Source: Candidatus Bathyarchaeota archaeon (GTDB lineage: Archaea; Thermoproteota; Bathyarchaeia; Bathyarchaeales; Bathyarchaeaceae). From it: a stretch of 11,372 nt of DNA. Both the position numbers and the translations under genes were made by a program. The stretch's first letter is position 1; each line of letters begins with the position of its first letter. Below are positions 1-4,859 of the stretch, piece after piece. The notes under the pieces were generated by a model. The model saw only the letters and a list, made by a program, of their open reading frames with translations. It did not search any database and was not told where the DNA came from. The stretch covers positions 593,857 through 605,228 of the forward strand of contig CP070828.1 in assembly GCA_020344715.1 (NCBI GenBank), written 5' to 3'.

Positions 1-305
1 ATCTTCAAAGAGCGGGGAAGATTGCCCTTGCGATTCTAATCTCGTATTTCTTTTACACTTTTCAATTGTTGGTTTGAACAGTTGATCTAGGTCTACACTT
101 CTCGTGATTGCTTTGTGATGTCCAGAACCGGTAGGGTCTTTATGAACAGTGTAGTAGGAGCGTCTTTTCGTTTTCCGAGATGCAGATGATCGGAACTCTC
201 TGGCTCAATTCTGCCATCTAGACCCGTACGTTTTGACCTCTCGACATCGAACGCGAATCTTATAACTTCATTGCGAGTTTATGATTGTGCAAGGTTTGAA
301 CGCTC
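1..305. other. Gene-poor left edge with possible C-terminal gene fragment
   Basis: No complete gene is visible. On the plus strand a frame open from base 3 to a TGA at 75-77 would encode a hydrophobic tail (LAILISYFFYTF near its middle). This could be the last residues of a membrane protein cut by the window edge, but 24 codons are too few to be sure. On the minus strand a frame of about 60 codons is open between about 279 and 93 and reads plausibly, but it has no ATG, GTG or TTG. No tRNA fold was found. The last 50 bases hold the promoter of the next gene. Confidence 0.3.
259..267 (+). promoter_or_regulatory. Candidate TATA box of the prenyltransferase gene
   Basis: CTTATAACT centred at about 263 would place transcription start near 289, giving a leader of roughly 17 bases that contains a weak AAGGT. 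A second AT-rich element, TTTATGATT at 278-286, sits about 25 bases before the ATG and would instead give a leaderless mRNA. The sequence alone does not decide between them. AACGCGAAT lies just upstream (250-258) and resembles a motif seen again at 1181 and 1247. Confidence 0.4.
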
Positions 306-1157
306 ATGGGCAAAATCGTTGGCTACTTGCGATTAATGCGTCCTGTGAATTGCTTGATGGTGGGCTTCGCCGTTGTTGTTGGTGCGGTCATTGTAGGCCC
401 GAATATCTCTAACGCTCTTTGGCTGACTCTTACCTATAGCTTCGTCACGGGCTTTGCGTTGACTGCCGAGGCGATGATCATAAACGATTATTACGATAGG
501 GAAATCGACGCCATAAATGAGCCAGGTCGCCCAATCCCGAGCGGTCTTGTTTATCCACATGAAGCTTTGGTCCTTGCGTTTGCTCTTACGGTCATAGGCT
601 TGACAGCCGCATATCTAGCGTATCCATCTTCACTTGCCATAGCGATATTCGCATGGATAGTTTTTGTGATCTATACCACCATCGGAAAACGTAGTGGTCT
701 GCCTGGCAATTTTCTTGTAAGCATCTGTGTTGCGATACCCTTCATCTTCGGTAGTTATACAGCAGTCGGTTCTATCGAGCCAAATGTCATGATTGTTTCC
801 ATCATTGCCTTTCTTTCAAACACCGGTAGAGAGATAACAAAGGGAATTGTTGATGTTGAAGGAGACCGGGCAAAGAATATTCGAACCGTAGCTGTGCGGT
901 ATGGTGAGAAGGCAGCAGCGGTCGTGGCGGTGTTGTTTCTTCTTTCGGCGATTCTGTTAAGCCCAATACCCTTGGTTCTCAACTTCGTTTCTTTATGGTT
1001 CATTCCTTTGGTCGCAATAACCGATTTTGGACTCGGTGTCTCTTCATTCATGCTTCTCAAGGATCATTCAAGGGAAAATGCAAGAAAAATCAAGAAGATT
1101 ATCCTTTTATCGTTTCTCGTTGCGTTGTTGGCTTTCGTTGCCGGCGCTGCAAAATGA
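306..1157 (+). CDS. UbiA-family prenyltransferase, probable digeranylgeranylglyceryl phosphate synthase
   Basis: This is a membrane prenyltransferase of 283 residues, the usual size for the family. Both Asp-rich motifs that hold Mg2+ and the prenyl diphosphate are present. The first is NDYYDREID at residues 60-68, followed by the typical NEPGRPIPSG. The second is DVEGD at 183-187, followed by RAKNIRT. About eight hydrophobic segments fill the rest. In archaea this UbiA branch normally attaches the second geranylgeranyl chain to geranylgeranylglyceryl phosphate, a committed step of ether-lipid synthesis in the cytoplasmic membrane. The N-terminus (GYLRLMRPVNCLMVGFAVVVG) is also typical of that branch, so I prefer this role over quinone or heme prenyl transfer. 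The exact substrate remains an inference. The ATG at 306 begins just before the conserved LRLMRP. The gene stands alone; the next begins about 200 bases later with its own promoter. Confidence 0.9.
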   Translation: MGKIVGYLRLMRPVNCLMVGFAVVVGAVIVGPNISNALWLTLTYSFVTGFALTAEAMIINDYYDREIDAINEPGRPIPSGLVYPHEALVLAFALTVIGLTAAYLAYPSSLAIAIFAWIVFVIYTTIGKRSGLPGNFLVSICVAIPFIFGSYTAVGSIEPNVMIVSIIAFLSNTGREITKGIVDVEGDRAKNIRTVAVRYGEKAAAVVAVLFLLSAILLSPIPLVLNFVSLWFIPLVAITDFGLGVSSFMLLKDHSRENARKIKKIILLSFLVALLAFVAGAAK

Positions 1158-1242
1158 GCGAATGCTTGACACAAAGTTTTCGCGAATTCTCTGTTGATGT
1201 CTCTCTGCTACGCTTGTATATTCATCATGATTTTGCTTGTGC

Positions 1243-1262
1243 TCAACGCGAATTCGTGTTGA
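1243..1262. repeat. 20-bp near-perfect palindrome upstream of the NitrOD5-like gene
   Basis: TCAACGCGAATTCGTGTTGA matches its own reverse complement at 18 of 20 positions; the single mismatched pair becomes G.U in RNA. It lies about 50 bases upstream of the TATA box at 1312-1320. A second CGCGAATTC core occurs at 1181-1189. The symmetry would suit a dimeric DNA-binding regulator. It could also be a no-loop RNA dyad at the end of the prenyltransferase transcript. No regulator is identified in the window. Confidence 0.45.
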
Positions 1263-1311
1263 CCTTAGCATAGTGACCAGTTGTATGTTTGCGCAACAAA
1301 ACTGCGACAAT

Positions 1312-1320
1312 ATTTATTAA
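1312..1320 (+). promoter_or_regulatory. TATA box of the NitrOD5-like gene
   Basis: ATTTATTAA centred at about 1316 predicts a start of transcription near 1342. That leaves a leader of about 20 bases that carries the Shine-Dalgarno-like GAAGGTG at 1346-1352, ten bases before the ATG at 1363. Confidence 0.5.
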
Positions 1321-1362
1321 GTCTTAATACATATGATTACTTCTTGAAGGTGTGCCCGACCG

Positions 1363-1704
1363 ATGAATATTTTGGCGAAGCAAGAAGACACATATGATAA
1401 CGTGATCTTGAAGGGCATAGATAGGGTTCTAGGGCAGATCTTCGGAGATGAAGCGAAAATCCTGATATACAAGTATCTGGAGACCCACTACGCACTTAGG
1501 CAAGACGAAATTACGGAAAAGCTGGATGTTTTTACAAAGGGATTGGAAGAGTATCTGCACACTGGGGCGTACGTTGTTGAAGCCAAGATCTTGGAAGAGA
1601 TTGGTGCGAGTTACGGGGTAGTTCAGATACCAAGACTCGAAAATGTAACAGATGAAAACAATTTTCTGAGTCAAGTCAAGACGTTAAGACATGCTTGTAC
1701 CTAA
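1363..1704 (+). CDS. Small NitrOD5-like domain protein
   Basis: This is a soluble protein of 113 residues. Residues about 14-82 follow the pattern I associate with the NitrOD5 domain of Thaumarchaeota and Bathyarchaeia. That pattern is an initial helix (VILKGIDRVLGQIFGDEAK), the hallmark-like LIYKYLETHYALRQDEI, a segment LDVFTKGLEEYLHTGAYVVE, and a closing helix ILEEIGASYG. NitrOD5 stands for Nitrosopumilus output domain 5; it has been proposed as an output or regulatory module, and its biochemical role is unknown. No transmembrane or DNA-binding segment is visible, and the 30-residue tail after it has no recognisable motif. The start is backed by a TATA box and a GAAGGTG ribosome site. Family assignment is from remembered pattern, not a search. 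Confidence 0.7.
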   Translation: MNILAKQEDTYDNVILKGIDRVLGQIFGDEAKILIYKYLETHYALRQDEITEKLDVFTKGLEEYLHTGAYVVEAKILEEIGASYGVVQIPRLENVTDENNFLSQVKTLRHACT

Positions 1705-1799
1705 TGGATCCACCCTTTCAGTCGCACTACGAAAGAAAGTGCAGATGTGCGCAGATTGTTCAAGAGAGATTGAATACAACAAGCGATTTGGAGCTTTGA
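1704..1799 (+). CDS. Possible 31-residue Cys-containing microprotein overlapping the NitrOD5-like stop
   Basis: An ATG at 1704-1706 overlaps the preceding stop codon as TAATG, the arrangement used for translational coupling. The frame runs 31 codons to TGA at 1797-1799. The product is hydrophilic, with a CRC pair at residues 13-15, and no family is recognised. It has no Shine-Dalgarno of its own apart from the upstream coding sequence. The overlap is suggestive, but a frame this short can occur by chance. Confidence 0.2.
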   Translation: MDPPFQSHYERKCRCAQIVQERLNTTSDLEL

Positions 1800-1961
1800 T
1801 GTAGCGACCGAGTTGAAGAGACAAGCACTGGCTTGCTTTTATAGAGACATGAAGCTCTGAGAGGCTACTGAAATTTAGTGGAGGCTAGCTGCTATATGAC
1901 CTAGTGATTCTGTGAAGCACTCGTTAGCTGCACGACGCTGAACAGGATGTCTGAGGCGGTC

Positions 1962-2543
1962 CTAGAGCCTAGACACAAATCTGTTGTTCTTGATGTAGAA
2001 TCTCCAGAATCTTTTGTTTCCAGCCTTGATTCCGATTCTTCTTGACGCTGTTATCGTGTGGCTCTTGTTGATGTCTGGGTGGCGAATGATGAGTTCGTCT
2101 CCTTTGGTAAGATCTAGTTCGTTGTGAATCTTGGTTATGTTCAAAGCTTCAGTCAACTTGCCTGGACCATTTGACAAGTTTACTAGAGAGTTTGCTTTTC
2201 TATTTTGGAATGCGAGTTCCACTCCACCGATGATTTCGATCGCTCTTACAAGAACCGCGCCTGGAACTCCTTCTCTTTCAGTTGTGACGTTTAGGCAGTA
2301 GTGTTTTCCGTAGGTGAAGTAGACATATGAAAAGCCAGGTTTGCCGAACATCACCTGATTCCTAGGCGTCGGGCCTTTGTATGCATGGCTTGCAGGGTCG
2401 TCGCTGCCTTTGTAGGCTTCGACTTCAACGATCATTGCTTCGATATTCCCCGCGCTGAGACGTCTCACTAAATACTTGCCGAGCAAGTCTTTTGCAACGG
2501 TAAGAGTATCTCGTGAGTAAAAGCCCCGTGGCAACGGTTTCAT
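1962..2543 (-). CDS. mpg: 3-methyladenine DNA glycosylase, AAG/MPG family
   Basis: This monofunctional base-excision enzyme flips alkylated or deaminated purines out of DNA and cleaves the glycosidic bond. At 193 residues it has full family length. The catalytic segment IVEVEAYKGSDDPASHAYKG (residues 38-57) carries the general base Glu42 and Tyr44. The intercalating-loop segment YFTYGKHYCLNV (75-86) has His81 where the human enzyme has Tyr162, as in many bacterial members. Arg100 in VLVRAIE and the NGPGKLTEALNI block (125-136) complete the signature. Its ATG overlaps the stop of the upstream C_GCAxxG_C_C gene by four bases (ATGA), so the two are almost certainly co-transcribed and coupled. 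AAG/MPG enzymes are patchy in archaea, so horizontal acquisition at some point is plausible; nothing in the local composition proves it. Confidence 0.93.
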   Translation of the reverse strand: MKPLPRGFYSRDTLTVAKDLLGKYLVRRLSAGNIEAMIVEVEAYKGSDDPASHAYKGPTPRNQVMFGKPGFSYVYFTYGKHYCLNVTTEREGVPGAVLVRAIEIIGGVELAFQNRKANSLVNLSNGPGKLTEALNITKIHNELDLTKGDELIIRHPDINKSHTITASRRIGIKAGNKRFWRFYIKNNRFVSRL

Positions 2544-3061
2544 TTCTTTGGTTCTCGATCTTGTTTACGTACGTTTTCTTCATATGCGATAGGTGTGCTG
2601 TTGTTCTCAGATGGAATTTCGTTGATCAAGATTGTGAAAATTTTTACTGCAGTGCTCACGAAACTGGTGCATTTTTCAGCGTGCACGTTTTCGTCTCTGA
2701 ATTTCCTGATTCCTTCGATTGTAGAGAGGTCGCAGCCACACAATTCTTTACAAATTATGCTTCCGTGCTTTCCTCGAAACTGTCTGAGGAATTCCACAAC
2801 CCGATTGTAGGTTCTTGCTCTGAGTTCTTCTGGGCTGCTTCTGCCATATTTTAGACCCAAGCCCATGATAGCGCCACTCACTGCCCCACAGATGCATCCC
2901 TGCCGAGATATGCCTCCGCCAAAGCCTGTCGCAATTTTAGGTATTAAATCATGTTTCACTTTTAGAACATCTTCAGCTATTGCAAGGAGCACGCTTTCTG
3001 CACAGTTGTAACCACTCCCGAAATGGATACGCGCTCTATTCGTCGCCTCGTTCGTTCGCAT
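2540..3061 (-). CDS. C_GCAxxG_C_C family putative redox-active protein
   Basis: This protein of 173 residues matches the C_GCAxxG_C_C family, which is thought to be redox active or metal binding but has no settled reaction. The first conserved Cys is Cys20 in GYNCAES. A glycine-rich GFGGGISRQG (46-55) leads to CICGAVSGA (56-64), the GCAxxG element. Cys104 (IICKEL), Cys108 and Cys110, and Cys131 form the later cysteine set. The tail after about residue 150 is polar and unlike the core. It is soluble, with no signal peptide. The ATG at 3061 lies 27 bases from the centre of a TATA box, so the mRNA is probably leaderless. Its last four bases overlap the start of the DNA glycosylase, which makes an odd functional pair. 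Confidence 0.88.
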   Translation of the reverse strand: MRTNEATNRARIHFGSGYNCAESVLLAIAEDVLKVKHDLIPKIATGFGGGISRQGCICGAVSGAIMGLGLKYGRSSPEELRARTYNRVVEFLRQFRGKHGSIICKELCGCDLSTIEGIRKFRDENVHAEKCTSFVSTAVKIFTILINEIPSENNSTPIAYEENVRKQDREPKK

Positions 3062-3083
3062 GCCAACAAGTCAAGTCCAGCTG

Positions 3084-3092
3084 AAAATTTAA
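3084..3092 (-). promoter_or_regulatory. TATA box of the redox protein-glycosylase operon
   Basis: On the minus strand TTAAATTTT is centred at about 3088, 27 bases upstream of the A of the ATG at 3061. This is the spacing expected when transcription starts at or beside the start codon. No Shine-Dalgarno stands in front of the ATG, in keeping with a leaderless message. Confidence 0.6.
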
Positions 3093-3131
3093 GCATTTTG
3101 AACATAGCTACCTCTCTCCTGACGCGTCCTG

Positions 3132-3140
3132 TTTATTATT
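3132..3140 (+). promoter_or_regulatory. Candidate TATA box of the divergent zinc ribbon gene
   Basis: TTTATTATT centred at 3136 is 26 bases before the TTG at 3162, which fits a leaderless start there. A competing element, CTTAAAAG near 3187-3194, would fit transcription beginning near 3216 and a start at the TTG at 3231. The two promoters facing apart here are only about 45 bases from each other. Confidence 0.4.
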
Positions 3141-3161
3141 TCACTATACTCTCTTGGGTCT

Positions 3162-3416
3162 TTGGATTGTCGATCGTTGCTCAGTCTTAAAAGCGGAAAA
3201 GAGGAATCGGTCCGAATTGGGGGCTGCGGGTTGCCTCAGCGAATACGTTGTGCAAAGTGTCGTGGAATGCTTTATGAAGATGAGGAGTTAAAGTCGCCAT
3301 ATGAAATTATCGAAATCTACAGCGGTAAATGTCCAGAATGTCATAGGAAACTCTCTTCCTATCCGATAAATGTCGAAATCAAACGAATAGGACAATCGAG
3401 TCGGGTTCGTGGCTAG
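3162..3416 (+). CDS. Small zinc ribbon protein
   Basis: The frame encodes 84 residues if it begins at TTG 3162. The recognisable part begins at residue 28: IRCAKCRGMLYED carries Cys30 and Cys33, and GKCPECHRKL carries Cys57 and Cys60. This four-cysteine knuckle pair should bind one Zn2+. Short proteins of this layout are common in Bathyarchaeia and related archaea, and their function is unknown. The first 23 residues are not part of the fold, so translation may start instead at TTG 3231 (residue 24), just after a purine-rich GGGGGCTGCGGG. The gene diverges from the redox protein-glycosylase operon. Confidence 0.65.
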   Translation: MDCRSLLSLKSGKEESVRIGGCGLPQRIRCAKCRGMLYEDEELKSPYEIIEIYSGKCPECHRKLSSYPINVEIKRIGQSSRVRG

Positions 3417-3504
3417 AGGCCCAGACGCAAACAATGAACACTGCGTTTGAAAACAGAAAAGACGTGAAGGTTTAGCCTGTGTCTTGTCTTTATTTTCACT
3501 GATA

Positions 3505-3526
3505 TTTTTTTGACTTCGCTTGTCAA
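3505..3526 (+). terminator. Possible terminator between convergent genes
   Basis: A run of seven T (3505-3511) lies about 90 bases past the stop of the zinc ribbon gene, a typical archaeal termination signal. It is followed at once by the dyad TTGAC-TTCGCTT-GTCAA (3510-3526). On the opposite strand the dyad is followed by an A run, so it would not serve the converging minus-strand gene as an intrinsic terminator. Confidence 0.35.
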
Positions 3527-3614
3527 GATAGCGAGAGTGATTCAAAATGGAGATGACCAGAACGTGAAAACCCTACAGGAGGATACGCCTTGTAGCCGTT
3601 GGAAAATGCGTCTG

Positions 3615-4139
3615 TCAGGTTCTCTTCTTGGTTTTCACTTCGTCCCTTTCGGCCGCCGTCGCTTCTTGTTTGCTATCAACATACATCTTTGGAGTGACTG
3701 TTGTATTGCAGAAGGGGCAGATGCTAATCATTTCCGGCTTTTGCGAGTGGAAATCTAGTAGTCTCAACGGATGAGTAATACTACGGCCGCATGAGGAGCA
3801 CTGAAATAGTGAAGGTTCCCTCTCGCTCTGCACCTCTTCTTCTTCTCTTGTCTCTTTTTGTTGAAGGTGCATCTCTTTTTCAGTCGTTTTCAACACTTTT
3901 GGTTTTCCAAGTTTCTTCCAGAAAATGAAGGCTATGTTGATTGAGGCAGTTGCCGCTACTATGCCCAAAAGAGCTAGGCTCATTCGCATAAACAGCCAAT
4001 ACGGGTTAGCCCAATCTAAACTAAACTCTAAACCATACTGATACAGCTGATAATTGACAATAGTATCTATTGTCAAAAGCAAATAGGCAACTGAACCCGC
4101 TGCGACTATTGCTGCAATCGACAGCAACACTTCAATCAT
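3615..4139 (-). CDS. Two-helix membrane protein with C-terminal zinc ribbon
   Basis: This is an unrecognised protein of 174 residues. Residues about 3-24 and 53-74 are hydrophobic and should span the membrane. A Trp/Tyr-rich loop joins them (LDWANPYWLF, 41-50). A charged linker (about 76-108, EKEMHLQQKETREEEE) leads to a zinc ribbon with Cys114, Cys117 (FQCSSCGRS) and Cys141, Cys144 (ICPFCNTT). The Lys/Glu-rich tail is polar. With two helices both termini lie on the same side, most likely the cytoplasm because of the zinc ribbon. The ATG overlaps the stop of the upstream 76-codon frame by four bases, so it should be translated from the same message. Upstream genes supply a separate small zinc ribbon and a separate membrane helix. 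Function is unknown. Confidence 0.75.
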   Translation of the reverse strand: MIEVLLSIAAIVAAGSVAYLLLTIDTIVNYQLYQYGLEFSLDWANPYWLFMRMSLALLGIVAATASINIAFIFWKKLGKPKVLKTTEKEMHLQQKETREEEEVQSEREPSLFQCSSCGRSITHPLRLLDFHSQKPEMISICPFCNTTVTPKMYVDSKQEATAAERDEVKTKKRT

Positions 4140-4366
4140 TTCTCAAACCACGAAAGGTAAAATTTTGAATACTGCTTTTGGGTTCGACAGTGCACGGCGA
4201 AGACTGACTCGTAGATTCCTTTTTGTCTCTCCAACTCTTGACATTCGATTGTTTCCTTCCTCTCCTTTACCAAAGCGAAGTCAACGCTAGTCAAAACGTG
4301 ATCTAGCTTTTTACCACGATTTCTCCATATGAGGAAGACAAAGGGTTGGTAGATTAACATAGTCAT
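4136..4366 (-). CDS. Unknown 76-residue protein, first gene of a coupled pair
   Basis: I do not recognise this product. It begins with a moderately hydrophobic stretch (MLIYQPFVFLIW, residues 3-14) and then becomes basic and charged (KERKETIECQELERQKG, about 34-50). It has lone cysteines at 42 and 60 and no motif. An in-frame stop directly precedes the ATG, so the start can only be here or at residue 3. Evidence that it is real: its stop overlaps the next ATG (ATGA), a TATA-like GTTAATTTC lies about 32 bases upstream (4394-4402), and it belongs to a same-strand string of small genes. It could still be a chance or decayed frame. Confidence 0.5.
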   Translation of the reverse strand: MTMLIYQPFVFLIWRNRGKKLDHVLTSVDFALVKERKETIECQELERQKGIYESVFAVHCRTQKQYSKFYLSWFEK

Positions 4367-4393
4367 TTATGGTTGCTCTCTTTCTGCAAACTC

Positions 4394-4402
4394 GAAATTA
4401 AC
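4394..4402 (-). promoter_or_regulatory. Candidate TATA box of the 76-residue/two-helix gene pair
   Basis: On the minus strand GTTAATTTC is centred near 4398 and predicts transcription from about 4372, six bases before the ATG at 4366. A second AT-rich patch, TTTTAATTA, lies further upstream at about 4416-4424. The pair may therefore have its own promoter as well as read-through from the microgenes upstream. Confidence 0.35.
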
Positions 4403-4468
4403 TGCTATGTGAGATAATTAAAACGTTATGAATCCAAAATACGGGTTCTGGACGCGAAGAATGCTTCT

Positions 4469-4564
4469 CTATTTGCTTTTTTTCCCCGTTTGATCAAGCG
4501 CCATTTCAGATACTAAAATCCAAATGAACCCCAGTACGATTAGCAAAAGACCTGGCAAGAACAT
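4469..4564 (-). CDS. 31-residue single-helix membrane microprotein
   Basis: This short frame uses an ATG that overlaps the stop of the zinc ribbon microgene as TAATG. It encodes 31 residues and ends at TAG (4471-4469). Residues 3-19 form one strongly hydrophobic helix (LPGLLLIVLGFIWILVS). A short polar tail follows with four lysines near the end (TGKKSK). A helix of this length and a positive C-terminus fit a membrane microprotein with its C-terminus on the cytoplasmic side. Chance open frames of this size are common, but the stop/start overlap, the clean hydrophobic profile and the basic end argue that it is translated. No named family is recognised. Confidence 0.62.
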   Translation of the reverse strand: MFLPGLLLIVLGFIWILVSEMALDQTGKKSK

Positions 4565-4677
4565 TACGTTACTCGCTCCTTGCATTTCGGGCATCTTCGC
4601 GCTTCAAAGCTGTTCCAGCGCCAACCGCAAGACTGGCAGACGTGTAGCGGAATACCATTATACATCTTCTGGGTCAT
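4564..4677 (-). CDS. 37-residue zinc ribbon microprotein
   Basis: This gene is too short for ordinary gene finders. From ATG at 4677 it encodes 37 residues with a compact rubredoxin-like zinc ribbon. Cys14 and Cys17 lie in HVCQSCGWRW and Cys29 and Cys32 in RRCPKCKERV, with the usual Gly after the first knuckle and a Trp/Phe core between the pairs. Four correctly spaced cysteines in 37 codons are unlikely by chance. A strong TATA box stands about 37 bases upstream and AAAGGT a few bases before the ATG, so the leader would be about 10 bases. Its TAA overlaps the ATG of the membrane microprotein. Possible roles are a zinc-binding adaptor or part of a small complex with the membrane proteins downstream; this is inference. 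Confidence 0.75.
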   Translation of the reverse strand: MTQKMYNGIPLHVCQSCGWRWNSFEARRCPKCKERVT

Positions 4678-4709
4678 GGCTGAACCTTTCTTGCTATAAC
4701 AACCTGGAC

Positions 4710-4719
4710 TATATATATT
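4710..4719 (-). promoter_or_regulatory. Strong TATA box of the microprotein operon
   Basis: The minus strand reads AATAATATATATAG here, the most TATA-like element in the window. It is centred near 4714, so transcription should begin near 4687, about ten bases before the ATG at 4677, leaving room for AAAGGT as a ribosome site. The plus-strand peptidase promoter lies back to back with it. Confidence 0.6.
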
Positions 4720-4728
4720 ATTTGATGG

Positions 4729-4738
4729 TTTAAATTTA
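4729..4738 (+). promoter_or_regulatory. Candidate TATA box of the S9A peptidase gene
   Basis: TTTAAATTTA is centred at about 4734 and predicts transcription from about 4760. That would give a leader near 100 bases before the ATG at 4860, long for an archaeon. A weaker element around CCTTATGC (4819-4826) would give a leader of about 12 bases. Confidence 0.35.
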
Positions 4739-4847
4739 GTTATGATTGAGAACTATGCCGTCATATCATATCTGAGCAGATTTTGCAGCACACGCGCACG
4801 ACGTTCCATGTGAGGAAACCTTATGCGTAGACTTGAACCACCTACTT

Positions 4848-4853
4848 CAGGAG
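4848..4853 (+). promoter_or_regulatory. Shine-Dalgarno that fixes the S9A peptidase start
   Basis: CAGGAG stands six bases before the ATG at 4860. The frame is open back to an ATG-like start at 4833, but that one has no ribosome site, and the extra nine residues are not part of the conserved N-terminus. Confidence 0.6.
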
Positions 4854-4859
4854 AGCAAC

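Noticed and set aside
93..279. Minus-strand frame of about 60 codons that reads plausibly (for example LFIKTLPVLDITKQSREV near its end)
   Set aside because: It contains no ATG, GTG or TTG after the preceding stop and no promoter or ribosome site could be assigned. It may be chance or a remnant.
755..1310. Minus-strand and alternative plus-strand frames across the end of the prenyltransferase gene
   Set aside because: They are low-complexity shadows of the conserved UbiA-family gene, with no family features of their own.
4524..4733. Plus-strand frame of 69 codons
   Set aside because: It lies opposite both microgenes, whose zinc-ribbon and helix patterns are much more convincing. Its own product has no recognisable features.
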